This document shows, one piece after another, positions 1 to 7,299 of a DNA stretch of 64,000 nt. The DNA comes from Gemmatimonadaceae bacterium (GTDB taxonomy: Bacteria > Gemmatimonadota > Gemmatimonadetes > Gemmatimonadales > Gemmatimonadaceae): positions 177,673 to 241,672 of the forward strand of contig DASQFN010000102.1 in NCBI GenBank assembly GCA_035633115.1. Reading direction: 5' to 3'. The notes under the pieces are model-generated. The model saw only the letters and a program-made list of their open reading frames with translations. It made no database searches and was not told where the DNA came from. The stretch's first letter is position 1, and every line of letters begins with the position of its first letter. Made by a program: the position numbers and the translations under genes.

Positions 1-420
1 TCCCCCGAGATGGTCGAGCAGGCCCGGCTTCTCAATCCTGAGCTCGACATTCGCCAGGGCGACATGCTGTCGCTCGACGTTCCGGACGAATCATGGGCGG
101 GAATCGTCGCCTTCTACTCGATAATTCACGTTCCCCGCGCGAGCGTCCCTCGCGCTCTGAGCGAGCTTGGGCGGTGCCTGCGTCCCGGCGGACGACTGCT
201 GATGTCATTCCACATCGGCGACGAAGTAATGCACCTGGAAGAGCTGTGGGGCCATCCGGTAAAGATGGATTTCATTTTCTTTCGCACTGACGAGATGCTC
301 GGCTACCTGGGCGAGGCGGGATTCGATGTAGAAGAGGCGCTCGAGCGCGACCCATATCCCGACGTCGAGTACCCGAGCCGGAGAGCCTACATTCTCGCGT
401 TCAAGAGACTCAGAACTTGA
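1..420 (+). CDS. class I SAM-dependent methyltransferase, 3' part
   Basis: The reading frame is open from the first base, so the N-terminal part with the SAM-binding glycine loop lies outside the window. What remains is the second half of a Rossmann-fold methyltransferase: an acidic QGDML segment (motif II region), the FYSIIHVPR strand-loop, and LRPGGRLLMSFH, typical of the post-motif III strand of Methyltransf_11/25 families. The C-terminal part (FFRTDEMLGYLGEAGF) resembles the usual cap before the last strand. The substrate cannot be told. Its stop codon overlaps the stop of the convergent downstream gene by 11 bp, so the two messages share 3' ends. Confidence 0.8.
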   Translation, partial: SPEMVEQARLLNPELDIRQGDMLSLDVPDESWAGIVAFYSIIHVPRASVPRALSELGRCLRPGGRLLMSFHIGDEVMHLEELWGHPVKMDFIFFRTDEMLGYLGEAGFDVEEALERDPYPDVEYPSRRAYILAFKRLRT

Positions 421-1297
421 AGACGAAATCCAGCCAGGGGAACAACGGCACGTCGTTATTGTCCCCGATCAGCTTGAACAGCGCGAAGTCTACTGTGAGC
501 TTCTCGCTCATGAGTCGAACGCCCCCCGAGACGAGGGGATCGCCGATTGCGCTGGTGACGAAGTAATTCTCCGTCACGAGGGCAACTCTCCTCGAGATAC
601 GTTTCTCGCCGCCGATCATGGCCAGCGGCTCGGACGTGACGTCATCCCCCGCGAACCCGTAGCCGAGTCCGCCGGTGACGCTTGCGTCGCTCGTTCCGTA
701 GCTGCCGACACCGTAGAAAATCCCGGCGAAGTCACCCTCTCCCCCGATGACCCCGCCAGCGAGCACGCCTGCGCCGAGGTGGACCTTTTCACCTACGCTC
801 ATCCCGATCTTTGGAGTGACATAGTAGATCTGGTCGTCCAATCCGGCCGGGAATACGGACACGCCTCCACCGATTGAGAAGTTGTCGGTGACTCCGTATG
901 CCACCCCTGGAAGAAAGAGCTGGTAGACCGAGAAATAACCCTCTCCCTTCTTGAGCATCCGCCCGGTAGGGGCAAAGAACAGCCTCGTGTCGTTCGGGTT
1001 CGGAAACCAGCCTTCGGCCGCGCGTTGCGACGCCGTCTGAACGGTTCGGATGGACGCGAAGGGAATCGTGAGAACGCCGCCGGATGTCTGTACCTGAATA
1101 GAGCTGTCGTTAGCCGCCACGACGCGCCCGACGATGGACGACCCGTCGATCGTCGAGACTGTGACGACGATTGTGGAGTCCATGGATCGCAGTCGTTCAC
1201 GAAGCTCCGGGCTCGCCTGGGCGCGGGATACGCCCGGAAGGGCGAGAACGAAAACGAGAGTGAAAAGGGCTCCTGTGATCGAACGAGATATCTGCAC
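410..1297 (-). CDS. putative outer-membrane beta-barrel protein
   Basis: This 295-residue protein has a clear signal peptide (MQISRSITGALF, hydrophobic core, cut near SRAQA). A short region around residues 45-85 (VTVSTIDGSSIVGRVVAANDSSI) looks like a small Sm-like beta fold. It is followed by glycine-rich alternating strands and a final DFVFKF with C-terminal phenylalanine, the usual insertion signal for outer-membrane barrels. The start is GTG, preceded by AAGGAAAG at good spacing. No catalytic motif is visible and I do not recognise a named family; a role as an envelope or surface protein is inferred. The gene is convergent with the methyltransferase. Confidence 0.7.
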   Translation of the reverse strand: MQISRSITGALFTLVFVLALPGVSRAQASPELRERLRSMDSTIVVTVSTIDGSSIVGRVVAANDSSIQVQTSGGVLTIPFASIRTVQTASQRAAEGWFPNPNDTRLFFAPTGRMLKKGEGYFSVYQLFLPGVAYGVTDNFSIGGGVSVFPAGLDDQIYYVTPKIGMSVGEKVHLGAGVLAGGVIGGEGDFAGIFYGVGSYGTSDASVTGGLGYGFAGDDVTSEPLAMIGGEKRISRRVALVTENYFVTSAIGDPLVSGGVRLMSEKLTVDFALFKLIGDNNDVPLFPWLDFVFKF

Positions 1298-1377
1298 TCG
1301 GTATCTTTCCTTTTGGTGGGGTGAGCCTGCGTTAATTCAAGTCCGGGAAGTCTGCCCTTTAGACGGGAGATTTGACA

Positions 1378-1860
1378 GTGCCCAGTCAAACTGAGCGGGA
1401 ACGACGTTACTGGCTGTTCAAGACCGAGCCGTCGACGTTCTCGTTCGACGATCTCTGGAAAGCGCCGGCCCGCACCGTTTTCTGGGACGGCGTCCGGAAC
1501 TTTCAGGCTCGCAACATGCTCCGCGACCAGATCGGGGAAGGAGACCCTGTTTTCGTATATCACTCGAGCTCGGTCCCAACGGGCATCGCCGGCATCGCAG
1601 AGGTGGTGCGCGCCGGATATCCCGACCACACGGCCTTCGATCCGGACGATCCTCACTTTGATCCGAAGAGCCACCGCGACTCGCCAATGTGGTACATGGT
1701 GGACATTCGCGCGGTGAAAGCTCTCCCTCGACTGATCACTCTCGATGAGCTGAGAAACGTGAAAGGTCTGGAGAAGATGGTTCTGCTTCAGAAAGGAAGC
1801 CGCCTTTCGATTCAACCCGTCAGTTCGGAGGAGTGGGAGATCATCAATTCGATCGTCTGA
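1378..1860 (+). CDS. EVE domain-containing protein
   Basis: An EVE-domain protein (PUA-like fold, related to thymocyte nuclear protein 1), about 160 residues, the normal size for the stand-alone family. Diagnostic segments are RYWLFKTEPSTFSFDDL near the N-terminus, FWDGVRNFQARN, GDPVFVYHSS and the aromatic PMWYMVDIRAV. EVE domains are thought to bind modified bases in nucleic acids; the ligand here is unknown. A TTG two codons upstream gives a slightly longer frame, but GGGAG lies 8 nt before the GTG chosen here. It stands alone, followed by a long inverted repeat. Confidence 0.88.
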   Translation: MPSQTERERRYWLFKTEPSTFSFDDLWKAPARTVFWDGVRNFQARNMLRDQIGEGDPVFVYHSSSVPTGIAGIAEVVRAGYPDHTAFDPDDPHFDPKSHRDSPMWYMVDIRAVKALPRLITLDELRNVKGLEKMVLLQKGSRLSIQPVSSEEWEIINSIV

Positions 1861-1877
1861 GCTGAGAGGCGGAGTGC

Positions 1878-2028
1878 GGTACAGTTTGATTTGAGACCGA
1901 GAGTTTTTTGGATCTCAATGCCAGTTTTGGCATAAATCTCAATTCAGCGTCTGGGTTAGTAATTGGTCTGAATGCCAAAACTGGCATTAGGATCCAAAAA
2001 ACTCTCCGGTCTCAAATCAAACTGTACC
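1878..2028. repeat. long inverted repeat IR-A (56/57-bp arms)
   Basis: Arms at 1878-1933 and 1972-2028 are inverted copies with only one 1-nt indel and a 2-nt mismatch, separated by a 38-nt spacer. The inner end of each arm is itself a small palindrome (ATGCCA-n4-TGGCAT), so the whole forms a cruciform or long hairpin with branched tips. It is AT-richer than the flanking genes. It lies between the EVE gene and gltA, both read rightward. It could be a MITE-like element, a processed RNA hairpin or a strong terminator; no target-site duplication is evident. Confidence 0.9.
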
Positions 2029-2094
2029 ACTGCCGGCGGGCCAATGTTCTCACTGTGCCGCTTCCGCTAGATTTTGGGGATAACGGGAGAAAGA

Positions 2095-3465
2095 ATGACA
2101 AAGGCAACCACGGTCGAAGCGCCGGTCGAGACCGCCACGGACACGCTCGAGCTGCAGGACTCACGCACAGAGCGCACGTATAATATTTTGATCGTCGACG
2201 GCGCCATTCGCGCCTCGGATCTCAAGCAGATCAAGACTGACGACGAGGACGACCCCGGGCTCCTGAGCTACGACCCGGCGTTCCTGAACACCGCGGCGTG
2301 CCGCAGCGCGATCACCTACATAGACGGCGATAAAGGGATTCTGCGTTACCGCGGCTACCCCATTGAGCAGCTGGCGGAAGGCTCGACTTTCCTCGAGGTG
2401 GCCTGGCTCCTGAGGCACGGCGAGCTCCCCAACCAGGGAGAATACGATCAGTTCGTGCACGACATCACGTACCACACATACGTGCACGAGAACATGCGGA
2501 AGTTCCTCGAGGGATTCCGCTACGATGCGCATCCGATGGCGATGCTCAACAGCTCCGTTGCCGCGCTGGCGACGTTCTATCCCACCTCGCGGAACATCTT
2601 CGACGAGCGTGAGCGCACAATCTCCATCATCCGGCTGCTCGCCAAGGTCCCGACGATCGCCGCGTTCTGCTACCGCCATGTGAAGGGGCTGCCGTTCATC
2701 TACCCCGACAATGATCTGAGCTACGTCGAGAATTTCCTGTCGATGGTGGCGCGGATGAGCGAGCCCAAATACGAGGCAAATCCGATCTTCGTTCGGGCGC
2801 TCGAGGTGCTCTTCATTCTCCACGCCGACCATGAGCAGAACTGCTCCACGAGCGCCGTCCGCGCCGTCGGCTCATCGCACGTCGATCCCTTCTCGGCGAT
2901 GTCGGCCGGAATTGCGGCGCTCTTCGGGCCACTGCACGGGGGAGCGAACGAGCAGGTCCTGCGAATGATCGCAGAGATCGAAAACGTGAAGAACGTCCCG
3001 CAGTTCATCGAGGGCGTGAAGGCGGGCAAGGGAAAGCTGATGGGCTTCGGCCATCGTGTTTACAAGAGCTACGACCCGCGTGCAAAGATCGTGAAGGCGC
3101 TGGCCGACGAGGTGCTCGAGGTCGTCGGAGTCGACAAGGATCTGGAGATCGCGCTGGAGCTCGAGAGGATTGCTCTCTCGGACGATTATTTCATCTCGCG
3201 CAAGCTTTACCCGAACGTGGATTTCTACACGGGGCTGATTTATCGCTCGATGGCGTTCCCGACGGATTTCTTCACCGTGCTGTTCGCTATAGCGCGGACA
3301 GCCGGCTGGCTGGCGCAGTGGGAGGAGATGCTGCTCGACAAGGAGCAGAAGATCGCGCGGCCGCGGCAGATCTACACCGGCCCTTCGGAGCGGCCGTACA
3401 AGCCGCGCATCGAGCACCGGCACATGGCGGGCCCGCGAACGCAGAAAGACGCGCTCCGCCAGTAG
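2095..3465 (+). CDS. gltA: citrate synthase
   Basis: Type II citrate synthase of about 456 residues, condensing oxaloacetate and acetyl-CoA at the entry of the TCA cycle in the cytoplasm. The catalytic set is present: HADHEQNCST, GPLHGGANE with the first active-site histidine, GFGHRVYK with the second, and VDFYTGLIY carrying the aspartate. The N-terminal extension to about residue 45 with a beta-rich segment is usual for the hexameric Gram-negative type, which is NADH-regulated in other bacteria. The ATG was chosen because GGGAGAAAG sits immediately upstream; an in-frame TTG seven codons earlier lacks a ribosome site. It stands downstream of the inverted repeat IR-A. Confidence 0.97.
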   Translation: MTKATTVEAPVETATDTLELQDSRTERTYNILIVDGAIRASDLKQIKTDDEDDPGLLSYDPAFLNTAACRSAITYIDGDKGILRYRGYPIEQLAEGSTFLEVAWLLRHGELPNQGEYDQFVHDITYHTYVHENMRKFLEGFRYDAHPMAMLNSSVAALATFYPTSRNIFDERERTISIIRLLAKVPTIAAFCYRHVKGLPFIYPDNDLSYVENFLSMVARMSEPKYEANPIFVRALEVLFILHADHEQNCSTSAVRAVGSSHVDPFSAMSAGIAALFGPLHGGANEQVLRMIAEIENVKNVPQFIEGVKAGKGKLMGFGHRVYKSYDPRAKIVKALADEVLEVVGVDKDLEIALELERIALSDDYFISRKLYPNVDFYTGLIYRSMAFPTDFFTVLFAIARTAGWLAQWEEMLLDKEQKIARPRQIYTGPSERPYKPRIEHRHMAGPRTQKDALRQ

Positions 3466-3492
3466 CGTTCGGCGCACGCGCCCACGACGCTG

Positions 3493-4098
3493 ATGCCGGA
3501 TAACTCGAAGCGGGAGCGCCGCTTCAACGAGGAAGAAGTCGCGCTGATCATCAAGCGCGCGGCTGAGCTGCAGCAAACCGAGCACGTCGAACAGGAGCCA
3601 GGCCGTGCGCTCTCGCTCACCGACGTGGAGCAGATCGCGCGCGAGGCGGGTATAGATCCGAAGCTCATTCGCCGCGCCGCGCTGGGGCTGGACCAGCCCT
3701 CGACGACAATCCGCCCGTCCCCGTGGCTCGGGGCACCGACGCGGATCGTGTTCGAGCGTGTCGTGGACGGCGAGATTCCCATCGAGGAATTCGAGGCTCT
3801 GATCGCCGAGGTCCGCCGCACGTTCGGTGACAACGGCGTACCGAGTGTGCTGGGGCGGTCGCTCGCGTGGAGCTCGAGCGGAACCGCTCGGCGGAAAGCC
3901 CAGGGGCGTCACCTCGACGTGAGTGTCGTCGTCAGGGGTGGAGTGACTACAATTCGGGTGGAGGAAGAGCTGCGCGGGCTTGCGGATCGTCTCGAGGAGC
4001 TTATGACGGCGGCGGCTGTCACTCAGTCGGCGCAGATCAGGGATGCAGGCAGGCGAAGGCTGCCGAGCGTGGATGCGACGGCTGACGCGGAGGCGTGA
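3493..4098 (+). CDS. hypothetical protein with charged N-terminal helical domain
   Basis: A 201-residue soluble protein without signal peptide or membrane segment. Residues 8-65 (RFNEEEVALIIKRAAELQ, then LTDVEQIAREAGIDPKLIRRAA) look like a short helical module with a helix-turn-helix-like second part. I recall comparable N-termini on other hypothetical proteins but cannot name a domain. The rest alternates short strands and helices (VVDGEIPIEEFEALIAEVRRTFGD; LDVSVVVRGGVTTIRVEEEL) without motifs. It follows gltA after 27 nt in the same direction and may share its transcript. Function unknown. Confidence 0.7.
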   Translation: MPDNSKRERRFNEEEVALIIKRAAELQQTEHVEQEPGRALSLTDVEQIAREAGIDPKLIRRAALGLDQPSTTIRPSPWLGAPTRIVFERVVDGEIPIEEFEALIAEVRRTFGDNGVPSVLGRSLAWSSSGTARRKAQGRHLDVSVVVRGGVTTIRVEEELRGLADRLEELMTAAAVTQSAQIRDAGRRRLPSVDATADAEA

Positions 4099-4123
4099 GC
4101 TTGCTGGTCGGGCTCGAGGGTTT

Positions 4124-4196
4124 TGGGGTGTAGGTCAACTGGCAGACCGCCGGACTGTTAATCCGGAAGTTGGTGGTTCGAGTCCACACGCCCCAG
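4124..4196 (+). tRNA. tRNA-Asn (anticodon GTT)
   Basis: A full cloverleaf can be drawn: acceptor TGGGGTG/CGCCCCA (7 bp with one G-U), D stem GGTC/GACC, anticodon stem CCGGA/TCCGG around loop CTGTTAA (anticodon GTT), and T loop TTCGAGT with a T stem carrying one G-A mismatch at its base. The discriminator is G. CCA is not encoded and must be added after transcription. It sits 25 nt after the hypothetical gene and just ahead of the copper-protein gene. Confidence 0.95.
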
Positions 4197-4234
4197 CTCT
4201 TGCGCCTCATGCAACGCGCCACAATTCACGCGGT

Positions 4235-5611
4235 GTGGGGTGCGACAGGAGGCGCAAAGTCGCTCTTCGCGCAGCCGTTTTTTCATGCGCTGTGCTCGTC
4301 CTCGCGCCCTCTCTCGTCAACGCCCACGCGAGACTGGTGAGGAGTGAGCCGCGGGCAGGGGAGAGGCTCGCAACGTCGCCGGCTCTGATCAGGCTCGAGT
4401 TTTCCGAGATTCTGATGGCGCGAGTCAGCCGCATCGTGCTCGTTGGCCCTGTCGGTGACACGGTCGAACTCGGGCCGGTGGATTCCATGGGCTCCCATAC
4501 AATTGCCGCGCGGCCCGCTGGCTCTCTAACAGGCGGGACGTATCGTGTTCATTGGGTCGCAGCGGGAAGAGACGGCCACCCCGAGCGGGGGAGCTTCTCG
4601 TTCACGGTTGCTGGATCGCACCCTGCCGCGCCCGGCGCGCCCGCCGCACTCGCTGCCCCCATCGGCGTGAGCGGAGATACCGCAGCTAGCGATAATCCGG
4701 CCGATGCGATTGCCCAGGGCCGTTCCATGACGATCGCGCGGTGGCTCGGATTCCTGGCACTGTTCTCCGTCATCGGCGCCGTAGCGTTCAGGTTTGTCGT
4801 CCTCGGAAGGCTCGCGCGGTTCATCGACGTCGGCGACCCTTTTCTTCACATCGCTTCAGTGGGAGCCGCGACCTACGGACTTTTCGCATCCGTAGCTCTG
4901 GTTTTGACGACGGTCATCAAGCTGTACGGCGAATCACTGGCAATGCGGGATATTCCACTCGAAGCGATTTTGTTTGCGACTGGCTGGGGGTGGGCCTGGT
5001 GCGCGCAGTTGATTGCGTGTCTGATCGCGATCGTCGCATTTGCCATCGCTCACCGTGGAACGCGCAATGGCTGGCTGATGGCCGCGCTTGCGGCAGTCGT
5101 GCTGGTTGTGACTCCGGCTGCGACGGGGCACGCGATTGGAAGCGATCAGGCTTTGCTCACCGTTCCGCTCGATGTGCTTCACGTCCTCGCTGGCTCAACC
5201 TGGCTCGGGACGCTCGCGGTCATTCTCATCGTGGGCATCGGCTCAGCCGCGAAGACGCCGGGAACGGTGTCCCTCGGCGCGCGCGTTGCCGCAATGATCA
5301 ACGCGTTCTCGCCGATGGCCCTCGTCTGCGGGGGGACTATAGTAGCGACCGGCGCATTTGCGTCACTTCTCCATCTGGAGCCACTGTCGAGTCTCTGGAC
5401 CAGCTGGTACGGCAGGGTTCTGCTGGTGAAGCTCGCTTTTGTTGTGCTCCTTTTCGTAGTAGGAGCCTGGAACTGGAGAAGAATCAAGCCCAGCCTCGGC
5501 GGCGACGAGGGCGTTACCGCGCTGCGATTCTCGGCAAAGGTCGAGGTGTCCGTCGCCGCAATGGTTCTGATGGTTACGGCTTTTCTGGTGGCTTTGCCTC
5601 TACCCGACTAA
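4235..5611 (+). CDS. CopC-CopD fusion, copper resistance/uptake membrane protein
   Basis: A YcnJ-like fusion. After a signal peptide (AAVFSCAVLVLAPSLVNA) the mature chain would start HARLVRSEPRAGE, giving the N-terminal histidine that binds Cu(II) in CopC proteins. The CopC fold ends with AAGRDGHPERGSFSFTV, including the conserved DGH. From about residue 150 there are eight or so membrane helices with the CopD pattern (DVLHVLAGSTWLGTLAVI). It probably moves copper across the inner membrane. The start is uncertain: the frame runs open back through the tRNA, and GTG at 4235 is the last start that preserves the whole signal peptide. No ribosome site is clear. Confidence 0.85.
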   Translation: MGCDRRRKVALRAAVFSCAVLVLAPSLVNAHARLVRSEPRAGERLATSPALIRLEFSEILMARVSRIVLVGPVGDTVELGPVDSMGSHTIAARPAGSLTGGTYRVHWVAAGRDGHPERGSFSFTVAGSHPAAPGAPAALAAPIGVSGDTAASDNPADAIAQGRSMTIARWLGFLALFSVIGAVAFRFVVLGRLARFIDVGDPFLHIASVGAATYGLFASVALVLTTVIKLYGESLAMRDIPLEAILFATGWGWAWCAQLIACLIAIVAFAIAHRGTRNGWLMAALAAVVLVVTPAATGHAIGSDQALLTVPLDVLHVLAGSTWLGTLAVILIVGIGSAAKTPGTVSLGARVAAMINAFSPMALVCGGTIVATGAFASLLHLEPLSSLWTSWYGRVLLVKLAFVVLLFVVGAWNWRRIKPSLGGDEGVTALRFSAKVEVSVAAMVLMVTAFLVALPLPD

Positions 5612-5643
5612 GCGCGCGACGGTACTCCGACCGGTGACTCGAA

Positions 5644-7299
5644 TCAGCGGCGCACTCTGTACCCGGGCCCGCGCAACGCCCGTCCAGGAAGCGCGGCAGT
5701 GACCTTTCCCTCGTCGACCACGAGCTTGCCGTTGACCATCACATGCGTGACACCTGTCGATAACTGCTGTGGCTGCTCGAAAGTCGCGTTGTCGATAATC
5801 GTCGCCGGATCGAAAACGGTGATATCGGCGAAGATTCCCGGCTTCAGCAGCCCGCGGTCGCTGAGTCCCACTCGCTGCGCAGCCAACGAAGTCATTTTCC
5901 GAATCGCGAACTCGAGAGAGATCACCGAATCCTGCCTCACGTAGCGTCCGAGTATTCGGGGGAACGTGCCGAAGGCGCGCGGATGCCCGCGCTCGCCCCA
6001 TTTGCCGGTTGAATCAGGACTGCGTGCGCCCGCATCCTGGCCGACCGAGACCCACAGCTGCTTCATCGCCAGACGCAGAGCATCCTCGTTGAACGAAAAG
6101 TAGAGGGCGCTCGTCCGGCCCCGGTCTGCGATCAGGAGATCGAAGGCGGCATCGTATGCGTCGCCCGTGCCTCGCATGCGGGCGATCTCCGTCAATCGCT
6201 TTCCCTGGTATTTCTTCAAGGAATCGGCGTTGACTTCATTCACCATCGTTCGATCTGCAGTGCGAATCCCGGCGGCACTATCCTCAGCCAGCTCCTTTTT
6301 CAGACGGGCGCGAACCGCGGGATCCCTGAGGCGCGCGACGAGCGAATCGCTGCCGCCTTCCTGCACCCACGTGTTGAGCATGGCGGTGAGGCCGGTCCCG
6401 CTCGCCGTGTACGGGTATTGATCCGCGGTGACGTCGATTCCGGCGCGGCGCGCCGAGTCGATCAATGCCAGCGCCTGCTGCATCTGCTCCAGTGAGCGCG
6501 ACTTGATATGCCTGATCTCGGCCCAGGTACCCGCTTCGGCGGCAATGCGGATTGTCTCGCGAACCGCTTCGATGAGCCGCGCGCCTTCGCTCCGCATATG
6601 CGTCGCATACCCGCCACGATAGGGAACCACGAACTTCGTCAGCGCGATGAGCTCCTCGGTCGAGAAAAAGGTGCTGGGGATATAGATCAAGCCTGTCCCC
6701 AGCCCCATGGCGCCGTCGCGCATGGCCGAGTCGATCAACGCGCCCATCTGCGCCATCTCAGCGGGAGTGGGGTGGCGATTGACGCCGCCCATGACCGCGC
6801 GCCGCACAGAGCTGGTCCCGACGTACGTGCCGAGGTTGATAGCGGTGCCGCGGCGCTCGAGCTCGCGGAAGTACCCGTCGAGCGAGCTCCAGGGCTGCTG
6901 CGGGTTCGGCGCCTCGCCAAGCGCCACATTCGGCCAGGCCGAGCTCACCTCACCCGTGATCTCGCTTGTGATGCCCTGGGTGATCTTCGACACCGCATGT
7001 GGCCCGCGAAGTATCGACGACTCCGAGTGTCCGAGCATGTCGATGAAGCCCGGTGCTACGACATGATCCTTTGCATCGATCACCCGCTCTCCAGTCAGGC
7101 CTGGCAGCGATGGGCCCACGTACGCGATTCGATCGCCGCGCGTGGCCACGCTGCCCCGATACCACGGATTGCCTGTCCCGTCTACAATCCGCGCATTCGT
7201 GATGAGGATGTCGTAGCCGCCGGCCGATCTCGGGACAACAGTGGCGCGCGGCGCACAGGCGGCCAGAGCGAATAAAAGGAGGCCCGAGGCGCATCTCAC
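5644..7299 (-). CDS. N-acyl-D-amino-acid deacylase family amidohydrolase, lipoprotein
   Basis: A 551-residue exported amidohydrolase with lipobox LAAC near residue 15. The D-aminoacylase pattern is present: DILITNARIVDGTGNPWYRG at the start, AKDHVVAPGFIDMLGHSE, YATHMRSEG, EIRHIKSR and C-terminal KPGIFADITVFDP. In place of the family's HxH metal pair the sequence reads LGH, so the first histidine is lost. Likely role: releasing D-amino acids from N-acyl derivatives or D-peptides in the periplasm. The GTG start overlaps the stop of the upstream peptidase gene as GTGA, implying translational coupling. Confidence 0.88.
   Translation of the reverse strand: MRCASGLLLFALAACAPRATVVPRSAGGYDILITNARIVDGTGNPWYRGSVATRGDRIAYVGPSLPGLTGERVIDAKDHVVAPGFIDMLGHSESSILRGPHAVSKITQGITSEITGEVSSAWPNVALGEAPNPQQPWSSLDGYFRELERRGTAINLGTYVGTSSVRRAVMGGVNRHPTPAEMAQMGALIDSAMRDGAMGLGTGLIYIPSTFFSTEELIALTKFVVPYRGGYATHMRSEGARLIEAVRETIRIAAEAGTWAEIRHIKSRSLEQMQQALALIDSARRAGIDVTADQYPYTASGTGLTAMLNTWVQEGGSDSLVARLRDPAVRARLKKELAEDSAAGIRTADRTMVNEVNADSLKKYQGKRLTEIARMRGTGDAYDAAFDLLIADRGRTSALYFSFNEDALRLAMKQLWVSVGQDAGARSPDSTGKWGERGHPRAFGTFPRILGRYVRQDSVISLEFAIRKMTSLAAQRVGLSDRGLLKPGIFADITVFDPATIIDNATFEQPQQLSTGVTHVMVNGKLVVDEGKVTAALPGRALRGPGYRVRR

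Noticed and set aside
799..1815. Long minus-strand open frame of 338 codons
   Set aside because: It overlaps the EVE-domain gene and most of the barrel gene in other frames. The translation is Arg/Ser-rich with no domain, as expected for the complement of GC-rich coding DNA.
1878..2028. IR-A considered as an insertion sequence
   Set aside because: There is no transposase and no target-site duplication at the ends; it is recorded only as an inverted repeat.
2872..3912. Minus-strand open frame of 346 codons across gltA
   Set aside because: It is antisense to citrate synthase and the next gene, Arg-rich and without motifs; a shadow of codon bias.
4043..4234. Open frame running through the tRNA into the CopC-CopD gene
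   Set aside because: The segment is a tRNA gene and precedes the signal peptide, so it is not part of the protein.
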